From NCBI RefSeq assembly GCF_000759795.1, contig NZ_BBMZ01000003.1:18507-82506 (forward strand): a stretch of DNA of 64,000 nt. The letters run 5' to 3'. Source of the stretch: Pseudescherichia vulneris NBRC 102420. Lineage in GTDB: Bacteria; Pseudomonadota; Gammaproteobacteria; Enterobacterales; Enterobacteriaceae. The notes under the pieces are model-generated. The model searched no databases and had not been told where the DNA came from. It worked only from the letters and a program-made list of their open reading frames with translations. A program made the position numbers and the translations under genes. Of this stretch, positions 37,955 through 46,638 are shown piece after piece. Each line of letters starts with the position of its first letter. The first letter of the stretch is position 1.

Positions 37955-38896
37955 ATGCGTTTGAAACCCTTAGTCACCGCGCTCTGTGCTGGCGCACTGC
38001 TTGCCGCAACGCCGTTTGCGCAGGCCAAAGATCTGAAGTCCATTGGCGTTACCGTCGGCGACCTGGCGAACCCGTTCTTTGTCCAGATCACCAAGGGCGC
38101 AGAGCTGGAGGCGCGCAAGCTGGCCGGGGATAACGTCAAGGTGACCCTGGTCTCCAGCGGCTACGATCTCGGCCAGCAGGTGTCGCAGATCGATAACTTT
38201 ATTGCCGCGAAGGTAGACATGATCATTCTCAACGCGGCGGATTCCAAAGGCATCGGCCCGGCGGTAAAGCGTGCTAAAGATGCCGGGATCGTGGTGGTGG
38301 CGGTTGACGTGGCGGCCGAAGGTGCCGACGCGACCATCACCTCCGATAACACCCAGGCAGGCGAAATCGCCTGTAAGTACATCACCGATCGCCTGAAAGG
38401 CAAAGGTGACGTGGTGATCATCAACGGGCCGCCGGTCTCAGCGGTGCAGAACCGCGTTGAGGGCTGCCAGACCGAGTTCAAGCGTCACCCTGGCATCAAG
38501 GTGCTCTCCTGGAACCAGAACGCCAAGGGCAGTCGCGAAGGTGGCCTGGAGATCATGACCTCCCTGCTGGCAGCCAATCCGAAGATCGACGGCGTATTCG
38601 CCATTAACGATCCTACGGCGATCGGGGCCGATCTTGCTGCGAAGCAGGCCCAGCGCAGCGAGTTCTTTATCGTTGGCGTAGACGGCTCGCCGGACGGGGA
38701 AGAGGCACTGAAGCGTGAGAACTCCCTGTTCGTGGCCACCCCGGCCCAGGATCCGCAGGTAATGGCGGCGAAGGCGGTGGAGATTGGCTATGACATCCTG
38801 CAGGGCAAACCCGCGCCGAAAGAGCCGGTGCTGATCCCGGTCACGATGATCGATAAGCAGAGCGTAGCGAACTACAAAGGCTGGACGGTTAAATAA
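37955..38896 (+). CDS. Sugar ABC transporter, periplasmic binding protein
   Basis: A 313-residue RbsB-type protein with a signal peptide (residues 1-24, ending PFAQA). SIGVTVGDLANPFFVQITKGAE, LNAADSKGIGPAVKRAKDAGI, and VDGSPDGEEAL are typical of ribose/galactose-class binding proteins. AAGGA lies before the ATG. A REP element follows the gene, which usually stabilises the upstream mRNA and allows more binding protein than downstream enzymes. Confidence 0.93.
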   Translation: MRLKPLVTALCAGALLAATPFAQAKDLKSIGVTVGDLANPFFVQITKGAELEARKLAGDNVKVTLVSSGYDLGQQVSQIDNFIAAKVDMIILNAADSKGIGPAVKRAKDAGIVVVAVDVAAEGADATITSDNTQAGEIACKYITDRLKGKGDVVIINGPPVSAVQNRVEGCQTEFKRHPGIKVLSWNQNAKGSREGGLEIMTSLLAANPKIDGVFAINDPTAIGADLAAKQAQRSEFFIVGVDGSPDGEEALKRENSLFVATPAQDPQVMAAKAVEIGYDILQGKPAPKEPVLIPVTMIDKQSVANYKGWTVK

Positions 38897-38902
38897 CGTA
38901 AA

Positions 38903-38934
38903 CGCCGGGTAGCGCTGCGCTTACCCGGCCTACG
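38903..38934. repeat. REP element inside the sugar operon
   Basis: CGCCGGGTAGCGCTGCGC followed by TTACCCGGCCTACG, the same element as at 1969-2000. It separates the binding-protein gene from the catabolic genes and probably shapes mRNA decay. Confidence 0.87.
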
Positions 38935-38951
38935 CCTCTGGAGGCCCGTAT

Positions 38952-39647
38952 ATGAAACGCTCCGCGATTAACGAAATCCTTGGTCACACGCGGCAGTTTT
39001 TCTCCATGCACGACGTGCACCTGCCGGCTTTTGCCAGCTTCGCCCCGGCCCGCTGGCGGCAGCTGCCTGCCGATGCCTGGCAGGAAGTGTTTGATCTGCG
39101 GCTGGGATGGGACGTGACTGCTTTTGGCGGAGCGAACTTTGCAGCACAGGGGTTAACGCTCTTCACTCTGCGCAACGGCTCTCCCGGTGGTACGCCGTGG
39201 CCCAAATGCTATGCGGAAAAGATCATGCACGTCCGCGACGGCCAGCTGACCCCCATGCATTTTCACTGGCGCAAGCGCGAAGACATTATTAACCGCGGCG
39301 GCGGTAATTTGATTATCGAGCTGTGGAACGCCGGATCCGACCAGCAGACCGAACAGAGCGACGTGACGGTGGCCATCGACGGCTGTTTACAGACGCATAC
39401 GGCGGGCAGCCAGCTGCGCCTGGCACCAGGAGAGAGCATCTGCCTGCCGCCGGGGCTGTATCACAGCTTCTGGGGCGAACACGGCTTTGGCGACGTGCTG
39501 GTGGGCGAGGTCTCCTCCGTCAATGATGATGACCATGACAACCACTTCCTGCAGCCGCGCGATCGCTATAACAGCATTGAAGAAGATGAGCCCGCCCAGC
39601 TGGTGCTCTGTAACGAATATTCCCTGTTTCTTCACCCGGTTCCCTAA
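38952..39647 (+). CDS. D-lyxose ketol-isomerase
   Basis: A 231-residue cupin-fold isomerase of the YdaE/D-lyxose isomerase family (EC 5.3.1.15), interconverting D-lyxose and D-xylulose and, in characterised members, D-mannose and D-fructose. The metal-binding cupin residues are visible in MHFHWRKREDIINRGGG and in PGLYHSFWGE. Length matches the E. coli O157:H7 enzyme Z5688, which from memory lies in a comparable operon. GGAGG precedes the ATG. The true substrate in this pathway is unproven. Confidence 0.85.
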   Translation: MKRSAINEILGHTRQFFSMHDVHLPAFASFAPARWRQLPADAWQEVFDLRLGWDVTAFGGANFAAQGLTLFTLRNGSPGGTPWPKCYAEKIMHVRDGQLTPMHFHWRKREDIINRGGGNLIIELWNAGSDQQTEQSDVTVAIDGCLQTHTAGSQLRLAPGESICLPPGLYHSFWGEHGFGDVLVGEVSSVNDDDHDNHFLQPRDRYNSIEEDEPAQLVLCNEYSLFLHPVP

Positions 39648-39661
39648 CCAAGGAGGCTGCA

Positions 39662-40522
39662 ATGCCGCTGATCTCTCTCGCCGAAGGATTGAAACATGCC
39701 CGTGTGCATCAGTATGCGCTGGGTGCCTTTAACGTCCTGGATACCCACTTTCTGCGGGCGCTGTTTGCCGCCGCAAAACAGCAGCGCTCGCCGTTTATCA
39801 TCAACATTGCCGAAGTGCACTTTAAGTACCTGTCGCTGGATACGCTGGTAGAGGCGGTGAAGTATGAAGCTGCCCGGCACGATATTCCGGTGGTGCTTAA
39901 CCTCGATCACGGCCTGCACTTTGAGGCGGTCGTGCAGGCGCTGCGCCTCGGTTTTACCTCCGTGATGTTTGACGGCTCAACGCTGGACTATGAAGAGAAC
40001 GTGCGCCAGACGCGGGAGGTGGTGAAGATGTGCCACGCGGTTGGCGTCTCGGTTGAGGGCGAGCTAGGGGCGGTAGGCGGTGACGAAGGCGGAGCGCTGT
40101 ACGGCCATGCCGACGAGGCGTTCTTTACCGATCCAGAAAAGGCCCGGGATTTTGTCGACCGAACCGGCATCGATGCGCTGGCTGTGGCGATCGGTAACGC
40201 CCACGGCAAATACAAAGGTGAGCCGAAGCTCGATTTTACCCGCCTGGAGGCGATTCGCCAGCAGACTGCCCTGCCGCTGGTGCTGCACGGCGGCTCCGGC
40301 ATTAGCGACGCGGACTTCCGCCGCGCCATCAGCCTGGGCATCCATAAAATCAACTTCTATACCGGGATGTCGCAGGCCGCCCTGGCTGCGGTGGACAAAA
40401 GCATGGCCGCGCGGGATCAGATCTACGACGAGTTCGCCGAGCTGATGCTCAGCATTGAGCAGGCCATCACCGATATTGTTGCCGAGCAGATGCGCATCTT
40501 CGGCAGCGAGGGGAAAATCTGA
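39662..40522 (+). CDS. Class II ketose-phosphate aldolase
   Basis: A 286-residue zinc-dependent aldolase of the fructose-bisphosphate/tagatose-bisphosphate family. NLDHGLHFEAV carries the catalytic Asp and zinc His, VEGELGAVGGDE the glutamate loop, GNAHGKYKGEPKLDF and LHGGSGISDADF the remaining zinc and phosphate ligands. It cleaves a ketose 1-phosphate or 1,6-bisphosphate into DHAP and an aldehyde. AAGGAGG lies upstream; the stop overlaps the kinase start by one base (TGATG). Confidence 0.9.
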   Translation: MPLISLAEGLKHARVHQYALGAFNVLDTHFLRALFAAAKQQRSPFIINIAEVHFKYLSLDTLVEAVKYEAARHDIPVVLNLDHGLHFEAVVQALRLGFTSVMFDGSTLDYEENVRQTREVVKMCHAVGVSVEGELGAVGGDEGGALYGHADEAFFTDPEKARDFVDRTGIDALAVAIGNAHGKYKGEPKLDFTRLEAIRQQTALPLVLHGGSGISDADFRRAISLGIHKINFYTGMSQAALAAVDKSMAARDQIYDEFAELMLSIEQAITDIVAEQMRIFGSEGKI

Positions 40523-41544
40523 TGGCTCGCAGAGGCATCATCGCGGCGGGCAATATGCTGGTGGATCACGTCCACCAGATCGTGCAGTGGCCGGAGCGCG
40601 GCTGGCTGGCCGAAATTGTCCACAGCGAACGCTCCACCGGCGGCGCGCCGCTGAATGTTCTGCTGACGCTGGCGAAGATGCGTACCGGCCTGCCGCTACA
40701 GGCGGTGGGGCTGGTGGGCGAGGATAATGACGGCGACTACATTATGGCGATGCTGGAGCAGTACCACGTCAACCGCCAGCATGTTCAGCGCACCACCTTT
40801 GCCCCTACCTCCATGTCGCAGGTGATGACCGATCCCAGTGGCCAGCGCACCTTTTTCCACTCTCCCGGTGCCAACCGCCTGCTGGATCTGCCCGCCTTCG
40901 ATCGCCTTGATAACAGCATGAAAATTTTCCATCTCGGCTATCTGCTGCTGCTGGACAGCCTGGATATGCCGGACGACGAGTTTGGCACCCGCAGCGCCCG
41001 GCTGCTGGCCCAGATGCACAGCCTGGGCTTTGAAACCTCGCTGGATCTGGTGTCGCGCAAAGGCGATCCCCGCTACCGTCCACTGGTTAACCCGGCCCTG
41101 AAGCATCTGGACTATCTGGTGATTAATGAGCTGGAGGCGGGCGAGTTCAGCGAGCTGGCGATCCGCCACGAAAACGGCGAGCCGCATATTGAGCATATCG
41201 CCCAGGCGGCGGCGCAGCTGTTAGCCGCAGGCGTGAAGCAGCGGGTGGTGATCCACTGCCCTGAGGGGGCGTGGGGACAAACGCCGCAGGCGCCGGGCGT
41301 CTGGATCCCCTCCTGGCACCTCGCGCAGGAGGAGATTGTCGGTAGCGTCGGTGCAGGAGATGCGTTCTGCGCCGGGTTCCTTTACGGCTGCCATGAAGCG
41401 TGGCCGCTACTGGAGAGTATCCAGCTTGCCCACGTCTGCGCCAGGGCCAGCCTGCTGGCCGCCAACGCCATCGACGGCGCGAAAACGCTGGACGAGCATC
41501 GGGCGTTTATCCGCGATAATGCTCAGGCCGCGATCTCGTTATGA
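40522..41544 (+). CDS. PfkB-family carbohydrate kinase
   Basis: A 340-residue ribokinase-fold sugar kinase. The N-terminal GGAPLNVLLTLAKM is the PfkB signature 1 region, and the C-terminal VGSVGAGDAFCAGFLYG holds the catalytic Asp and anion hole. It is the last gene of the operon, coupled to the aldolase by TGATG, and its 3' end overlaps the convergent response regulator gene by 22 bp. It probably phosphorylates the ketose made by the isomerase, at C1 or C6, to give the aldolase substrate. Confidence 0.9.
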   Translation: MARRGIIAAGNMLVDHVHQIVQWPERGWLAEIVHSERSTGGAPLNVLLTLAKMRTGLPLQAVGLVGEDNDGDYIMAMLEQYHVNRQHVQRTTFAPTSMSQVMTDPSGQRTFFHSPGANRLLDLPAFDRLDNSMKIFHLGYLLLLDSLDMPDDEFGTRSARLLAQMHSLGFETSLDLVSRKGDPRYRPLVNPALKHLDYLVINELEAGEFSELAIRHENGEPHIEHIAQAAAQLLAAGVKQRVVIHCPEGAWGQTPQAPGVWIPSWHLAQEEIVGSVGAGDAFCAGFLYGCHEAWPLLESIQLAHVCARASLLAANAIDGAKTLDEHRAFIRDNAQAAISL

Positions 41545-42257
41545 ACCACGTCGGCAGCGAATACGTAGCCCAGGCCACGGATAGTTTTAATCAGCGCAGG
41601 CTGATGCGGGTTCAGCTCGATTTTGCGCCGTAGCCGCATAATCAGTACGTCGATGGTGCGGTCAAAAACGTCCATGCTTTCGCTATGAGTGAGGGCCAGC
41701 AGCTGTTCGCGGTTCAGTACCCGCCGCGCATTCTGCATCAGTGCCAGCAGCAGGCCATACTCGCCCTGAGTGAGCGGCGTCAGCTGGCCGTGCGGATCGT
41801 GCAGCTCACAGCGGGTCGTATTCAGGCTCCAGCCGTTAAACGCCATATCTGCCCCTTTCGCGACAGGCACCTCCGCCGCCAGCGCGCCGGTACGCCGCAG
41901 CACCGCCTTCAGACGGGCCACCACTACGCGAGGGTTAAAGGGTTTGGCGATATAGTCGTCCGCGCCCATCTCAAGCCCCACCACCACGTCCGACTCGCTG
42001 CCCAGCCCGGTGAGCATCACCACCGGCAGCGCCGGCCGCACGCGCTGCAGCTGTTGCAGCACCATCAGCCCGTTAGTGTCCGGTAGCACCATATCCAGCA
42101 GCACCAGTGCGATTTCGGGTTGCTCAGCGGCAAGCGTCAGCGCCTCCCGGCCGCTATGACAGACGTGCACGGCAAAGACATGCTCGTTAAGCACGTCCTG
42201 CAAGAGTTCGCAGACTGCCGCATCATCATCCACTATCAGAATTGCCGGTTTCATCAT
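41523..42257 (-). CDS. OmpR-family response regulator of the sugar cluster
   Basis: A 244-residue regulator. The receiver domain has acidic residues DDD at 10-12 and phosphoacceptor Asp55 in LVLLDMVLPDTNG; the winged-helix output domain ends RTIDVLIMRLRRKIELNPHQPALIKTIRGLGYVF. It lies convergent to the kinase gene at the far end of the operon and is most likely phosphorylated by the hybrid kinase at 33016-35298. No other sensor is adjacent. Two adjacent ATG codons could serve as start. Confidence 0.9.
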   Translation of the reverse strand: MMKPAILIVDDDAAVCELLQDVLNEHVFAVHVCHSGREALTLAAEQPEIALVLLDMVLPDTNGLMVLQQLQRVRPALPVVMLTGLGSESDVVVGLEMGADDYIAKPFNPRVVVARLKAVLRRTGALAAEVPVAKGADMAFNGWSLNTTRCELHDPHGQLTPLTQGEYGLLLALMQNARRVLNREQLLALTHSESMDVFDRTIDVLIMRLRRKIELNPHQPALIKTIRGLGYVFAADVVHNEIAA

Positions 42258-42367
42258 CTACGCCCGTCAGAGAGACATGCCTAAGTGTTAGCCATTCTGG
42301 TGAGGATCGGCAGCAAATCACACCGCCACGTGCTGGATCTTTAACCGCTGTCACACCCCTTCGCTTT

Positions 42368-42388
42368 TCGACACGTCAAATGTGTCGA
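42368..42388. promoter_or_regulatory. Candidate FhlA upstream activating site of fdhF
   Basis: TCGACAC-GTCAAAT-GTGTCGA is a perfect 7-bp inverted repeat, about 70-90 bp upstream of the sigma-54 promoter. Position and symmetry suit the enhancer used by FhlA with formate in E. coli. Confidence 0.6.
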
Positions 42389-42458
42389 TGCTCTGTTTAT
42401 CGACAGGGTTTTGCCGCGCACTCGCCCGTCATCCCTGCTAATCCCCACAATAACAATG

Positions 42459-42474
42459 TGGCATGCAAGATGCA
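42459..42474 (+). promoter_or_regulatory. Sigma-54 promoter of fdhF
   Basis: TGGCATGCAAGATGCA has the invariant GG (-24) and GC (-12) dinucleotides spaced by 10 bp. It lies 51 bp before the fdhF start, matching the RpoN-dependent E. coli promoter. Confidence 0.85.
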
Positions 42475-42525
42475 TAGTGGGGCCAGGAGCGCAAAAGCGC
42501 GCTGTGTTTAACTGGAGCAGAAGCG

Positions 42526-44673
42526 ATGAAAAAAGTCGTCACGGTTTGCCCGTACTGCGCCTCAGGTTGCAAGATCAACCTCGTGGTGGATAACGGAAAA
42601 ATCGTTCGCGCGGAGGCGGCGCAGGGGAAAACCAACCAGGGAACCCTGTGCCTGAAAGGCTACTACGGCTGGGATTTTATCAACGATACCCAGATCCTCA
42701 CCCCGCGTCTGAAAACACCTATGATCCGTCGCCAGCGCGGCGGCAAGCTGGAAGCGGTCTCCTGGGACGAAGCGTTGAACTATGTCGCCGACCGCCTGAG
42801 CGCAATCAAAGAGAAATATGGCCCGGACGCGATCCAGACCACCGGCTCGTCGCGCGGTACCGGCAATGAAACCAACTATGTGATGCAGAAATTTGCGCGC
42901 GCCGTTATTGGCACCAATAACGTCGACTGCTGCGCACGCGTCTGACACGGCCCCTCGGTTGCAGGTCTGCACCAGTCGGTCGGTAATGGCGCAATGAGTA
43001 ATGCCATCACGGAAATTGATAACACGGATTTAGTCTTTATCTTTGGCTATAACCCGGCAGATTCCCACCCTATCGTCGCCAATCATGTGATCCGTGCGAA
43101 GCGTAACGGGGCGAAAATTATTGTCTGCGATCCGCGCAAAATCGAAACCGCGCGCATTGCCGATATGCACCTTGCGTTGAAGAACGGCTCGAACATTGCG
43201 CTGCTCAACGCCCTTGGGCATGTCATTGTTGAAGAGAAGCTCTACGACGCGGCGTTTGTGGCGAACCGCACCCAAGGCTTTGAAGAGTATTGCAAAATTG
43301 TTGAAGGCTACACGCCAGAGTCCGTCGAGGATATTACCGGCGTTAGCGCTCAGGCGATCCGCCAGGCCGCACGGCTCTATGCCGGGGCGAAAACGGCATC
43401 GATCCTGTGGGGCATGGGCGTGACCCAGTTCTACCAGGGGGTAGAGACCGTACGTTCTCTCACCAGCCTGGCGATGCTCACCGGCAACCTGGGCAAGGCG
43501 CACGTCGGCGTCAACCCGGTACGCGGGCAGAACAACGTGCAGGGCGCGTGTGATATGGGCGCGCTGCCGGACACCTATCCGGGCTACCAGTACATCAGCG
43601 ATCCGGCGAATCGGGAAAAATTCGCCCGCGCCTGGGGCGTAGAGAGCCTGCCGGCCCATACCGGCTACCGCATCAGCGAGCTGCCGCATCGGGCGGCGCA
43701 TGGCGAAGTGCGGGCGGCCTATATTATGGGTGAGGATCCGCTGCAGACCGACGCCGAGCTTTCGGCGGTGCGCAAAGGGTTTGAGGACCTTGAGCTGGTC
43801 ATCGTGCAGGATATCTTTATGACCAAAACCGCGGCGGCGGCGGATGTCATTTTACCGTCAACGTCGTGGGGCGAGCATGAGGGCGTCTATACGGCGGCGG
43901 ATCGCGGCTTCCAGCGCTTCTTCAAGGCGGTGGAGCCCCAGTGGGATCTGAAAACCGACTGGCAGATTATCAGCGAGATCGCCACGCGGATGGGCTACCC
44001 CATGCACTATAACAATACCCAGGAGATTTGGGACGAGCTGCGCCATCTCTGCCCGGACTTCTACGGTGCAACCTACGAGAAGATGGGCGAGCTGGGCTAC
44101 ATTCAGTGGCCGTGCCGCGATGAGTCGGACGCTGACCAGGGGACGTCATACCTCTTTAAAGAGAAGTTTGATACCGACACAGGGCTGGCGAAGTTCTTTA
44201 CCTGCGACTGGGTTGCCCCTATTGATAAGCTGACCGACGACTACCCGATGGTGCTCTCTACGGTACGTGAGGTGGGCCACTACTCCTGCCGCTCAATGAC
44301 CGGCAACTGTGCGGCGCTGGCCGCGCTGGCTGATGAGCCGGGCTATGCGCAGATCAATACCGCCGATGCCGCCCGGCTGGGCATCGAGGATGAGGCGCTG
44401 GTATGGGTCAACTCGCGCAAAGGCAGAATCATCACCCGGGCGCAGGTCAGCGACCGCCCGAACCAGGGTGCGGTCTACATGACCTACCAGTGGTGGATTG
44501 GGGCCTGTAACGAGTTGGTCACGGAGAACCTGAGTCCGATAACCAAAACGCCGGAGTATAAGTACTGCGCCGTACGCGTGGAGGCGATTGACGATCAGCA
44601 GGCTGCCGAGCGGTACGTCATCGACGAGTATAACAAGCTTAAATCCCGACTGCGGGAGAGTGCATTAGGTTAA
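42526..44673 (+). CDS. fdhF: Formate dehydrogenase H, selenoprotein
   Basis: A 715-residue molybdopterin (bis-MGD) selenoenzyme of the formate hydrogenlyase complex that oxidises formate to CO2. The N-terminal [4Fe-4S] ligands are CPYCASGCKINL plus GTLCLKG. Codon 140 is TGA (42943-42945), read as selenocysteine in the context NNVDCCARV-Sec-HGPSVAG; the SECIS hairpin follows at once. Downstream sequence is intact and E. coli-like through MSNAITEIDNTDLVFIFGYNPADSHP to the end NKLKSRLRESALG. It should not be read as two ORFs or a pseudogene. Expression needs SelA-D and, by the promoter, RpoN and FhlA. Confidence 0.96.
42943..42983 (+). promoter_or_regulatory. SECIS element of fdhF
   Basis: The stretch beginning at the TGA can fold into the bacterial SECIS hairpin, with the apical GGTTGCAGGTCTGCACC stem-loop that binds SelB. 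It is nearly identical to the E. coli fdhF element. Confidence 0.9.
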
Positions 44674-44691
44674 AATAGCTGTACTAATTAA

Positions 44692-44719
44692 TAACGGCCT
44701 CGAATAAGAGGCCGTTATT
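44692..44719 (+). terminator. Terminator after fdhF
   Basis: AATAACGGCCTC-GAATAA-GAGGCCGTTATT is a perfect 12-bp stem just past the fdhF stop. Confidence 0.85.
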
Positions 44720-44856
44720 ACAGGCTAATTATATTCATTCAATTAATTATTAATAGCGCAGCATGAACCACATCGCAGAATAATGTAATTACCTCAAGGG
44801 AATTACATTGCTATTTCTCTTTTCTTTTAACCTGAAGGCGATATCATTACTGGTGG

Positions 44857-44883
44857 GTGCTTAAGGCTTTCTGTCTTAAGCAC
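44857..44883. repeat. Hairpin upstream of the Hok/Sok locus
   Basis: GTGCTTAAG and CTTAAGCAC form a perfect 9-bp stem around a 9-base loop. It may belong to the leader of the toxin mRNA; its role is not known. Confidence 0.5.
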
Positions 44884-44929
44884 GCTCATTGTTATTCCGA
44901 ACAACCTTGAGAGTGTGGTGGACAGAGAG

Positions 44930-44990
44930 TTGAAGGCCCCGAGCAATGTTTCCATTAACTCGGGGGCTACTCTCACACAACCCTAGCAGG
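44930..44990 (-). ncRNA. Candidate Sok-type antisense RNA
   Basis: On the minus strand a hairpin CCCCGAG-TTAATGGAAACATTG-CTCGGGG resembles the terminal hairpin of E. coli SokC-type RNAs. A weak promoter (TTGCAA, 17 bp, TACTCT) lies just upstream, starting over the toxin ribosome-binding region. The RNA of about 60 nt would cover the leader ORF start at 44946. Ends are estimates. Confidence 0.55.
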
Positions 44991-45029
44991 TTGAGAGTAG
45001 CCTCTTACCCTTTTTTTTGCAAGGAGTAA
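44946..45029 (+). CDS. Mok-like leader ORF of the Hok locus
   Basis: A 27-codon ORF (MFPLTRGLLSHNPSRLRVAS...) with AAGG 9 bp before its ATG. It ends with a TAA 5 bp before the hok ATG, so ribosomes finishing it could reinitiate on hok, as in Mok/Hok coupling. The candidate antisense RNA covers its start site. It contains an 11-bp stem (GGCTACTCTCA / TGAGAGTAGCC) that can rearrange with an upstream TGAGAGT. Too small to prove by sequence alone. Confidence 0.5.
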   Translation: MFPLTRGLLSHNPSRLRVASYPFFCKE

Positions 45030-45034
45030 AAGGC

Positions 45035-45187
45035 ATGACGCCATTGAAATACCTGTTAGCCATTCTGTTAGTGGTTTGTCTAACAATTCTGACTTTTGCT
45101 TTTATTAACCGCGGAAGGCTTTGCGAGTTTAATATAAAAAACGATCGTCAGGAGGTGGCGGCTAAATTAGCCTGTACAGCAGGCTAA
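45035..45187 (+). CDS. Hok/Gef-family type I toxin
   Basis: A 50-residue membrane peptide. One TM helix (about residues 5-24, LLAILLVVCLTILTFAF) is followed by the Hok signature RLCEFNIKNDRQEVAAKLAC with the conserved Cys30 and Glu40. Hok proteins depolarise the inner membrane when translated; antisense Sok RNA normally prevents this. AAGGAG lies 8 bp before the ATG. The locus sits between fdhF and gltP, a place held by yjcO in E. coli. Confidence 0.87.
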   Translation: MTPLKYLLAILLVVCLTILTFAFINRGRLCEFNIKNDRQEVAAKLACTAG

Positions 45188-45193
45188 CTCAAC

Positions 45194-45212
45194 GGGCGGG
45201 GTAACCCGCCCA
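45194..45212 (+). terminator. Hairpin after the Hok gene
   Basis: GGGCGGG-GTAA-CCCGCCC directly follows the toxin stop. There is little T run, so it may protect the mRNA 3' end, as in other hok mRNAs, rather than terminate strongly. Confidence 0.55.
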
Positions 45213-45287
45213 TATTGTTAGCGTTGTGTCCTTAATGCACCCTTTTATAATTTTTATAAATATATTCACGCCATGTGAATAATAAAA

Positions 45288-45312
45288 AACCCGCCTCGGC
45301 GGGTTTTTTATT
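45288..45312. terminator. Terminator of gltP
   Basis: AAAACCCGCC-TC-GGCGGGTTTT is a perfect stem with A and T runs on the two sides, lying 13 bp past the gltP stop (minus strand). Confidence 0.9.
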
Positions 45313-45324
45313 ACTTATAAAGTA

Positions 45325-46638
45325 TTATTGATTAGCAGTCTTTTTAAACTTGCCCAAGGTCTCACGCTCGTAGGCCAGCGCTTTTTGGCTGTCGAATTTG
45401 CGTTCCCACTTGGCAATTACCAGCACCGCCAGCGCGTTACCCACCACGTTCAGCGCGGTACGGGCCATATCGAGGATACGGTCAACGCCGGCGATAAACG
45501 CCAGCCCTTCCAGCGGGATCCCCACGCTGCCCAGAGTCGCCAGCAGCACCACAAACGACACGCCCGGTACGCCAGCGATGCCTTTCGAGGTCACCATCAG
45601 CGTCAGCACCAGGATGATCTCCTGGCCCAGAGAGAGGTCAATGCCGTAGAGCTGGGCGATAAAGATGGCGGCGATGCTCTGATAGAGCGTGGAGCCGTCG
45701 AGGTTAAAGGAGTAGCCGGTCGGCACCACGAAGCTGGTGATGGACGCTGGCGCACCGTAGGCCTCCATCTTCTCAATAATACGCGGCAGAACGCTCTCAG
45801 AGCTGGCGGTTGAGTAGGCCAGGATCAGCTCGTCCTTCAGGATACGGATCAGCGTCCAGATGCTCAGCTTGCACATCCGCGCCACCGCGCCCAGCACCAC
45901 CAGCGCAAAGAACAGGATCGCCACGTAGACAAGGATCACCAGCTTGGCGAGCGGCCACAGCGAGGCGAAGCCGAAGTTGGCTACCGTCACCGAGATCAGA
46001 GCAAACACACCAATTGGCGCATAGCGCATCACCATGTGGGTGACTTTAAACATGGTCTCTGAAATAGAGCGGAACACGGTCACCAGCGGATCGCGGTGCG
46101 CGGCAGGTAGGGACGACAGCCCGAGGCCAAACAGCACCGAGAAGAAGATGATCGGCAGCATGTCGCCCTTCGCCATAGAGGCGACGATATTCGTCGGCAC
46201 CAGCGAGAGGATGGTGCCCATCAGCCCGTGGGCATGGCTCTGCACTTCCGCCGTGGTGCTCTGATATTTTGAAATATCCACCGTCGCCAGCTGCGTCATA
46301 TCAATGCCCGCCCCCGGCTGGAACACGTTAGCCAGCGTGATACCCAGCACGATGGCAACGGTAGTGATGATTTCAAAATAGAGAATCGTTTTGACACCGA
46401 TACGGCCAAGCTGCTTCGCGTCGCCCACGCCTGCAATGCCCACAACCAGCGTGGAGATCACAATCGGAACCACAATCATCTTGATCAGGTGGATAAAGAT
46501 ATCGCCCGCCGGTGAAAGCAGGTTTGCAATCAGCCACTCGCGGCTATCGCTTTGGTAATGCAGGAAACTACCCAGAAGAATACCCAGCACAAGGGCCAGC
46601 AAAATCTGCCAGGCCAGGCTGACTTTCACATTTTTCAT
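45325..46638 (-). CDS. gltP: Glutamate/aspartate:proton symporter GltP
   Basis: A 437-residue member of the dicarboxylate/amino acid:cation symporter family taking up L-glutamate and L-aspartate. MKNVKVSLAWQILLALVLGILLGS begins the protein; YSTASSESVLPRIIEKME (serine-rich motif) and VVPTGYSFNLDGSTLYQSIAAIFIAQ are the transport signatures. The ATG at 46638 is chosen because it gives exactly the E. coli length; an upstream frame start adds 17 unconserved residues. It is divergent from acs. Confidence 0.96.
   Translation of the reverse strand: MKNVKVSLAWQILLALVLGILLGSFLHYQSDSREWLIANLLSPAGDIFIHLIKMIVVPIVISTLVVGIAGVGDAKQLGRIGVKTILYFEIITTVAIVLGITLANVFQPGAGIDMTQLATVDISKYQSTTAEVQSHAHGLMGTILSLVPTNIVASMAKGDMLPIIFFSVLFGLGLSSLPAAHRDPLVTVFRSISETMFKVTHMVMRYAPIGVFALISVTVANFGFASLWPLAKLVILVYVAILFFALVVLGAVARMCKLSIWTLIRILKDELILAYSTASSESVLPRIIEKMEAYGAPASITSFVVPTGYSFNLDGSTLYQSIAAIFIAQLYGIDLSLGQEIILVLTLMVTSKGIAGVPGVSFVVLLATLGSVGIPLEGLAFIAGVDRILDMARTALNVVGNALAVLVIAKWERKFDSQKALAYERETLGKFKKTANQ

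Noticed and set aside
42526..42945. A 139-residue truncated formate dehydrogenase followed by a separate 559-residue ORF
   Set aside because: The break is a TGA at the known selenocysteine position with an intact SECIS, so it is one gene.
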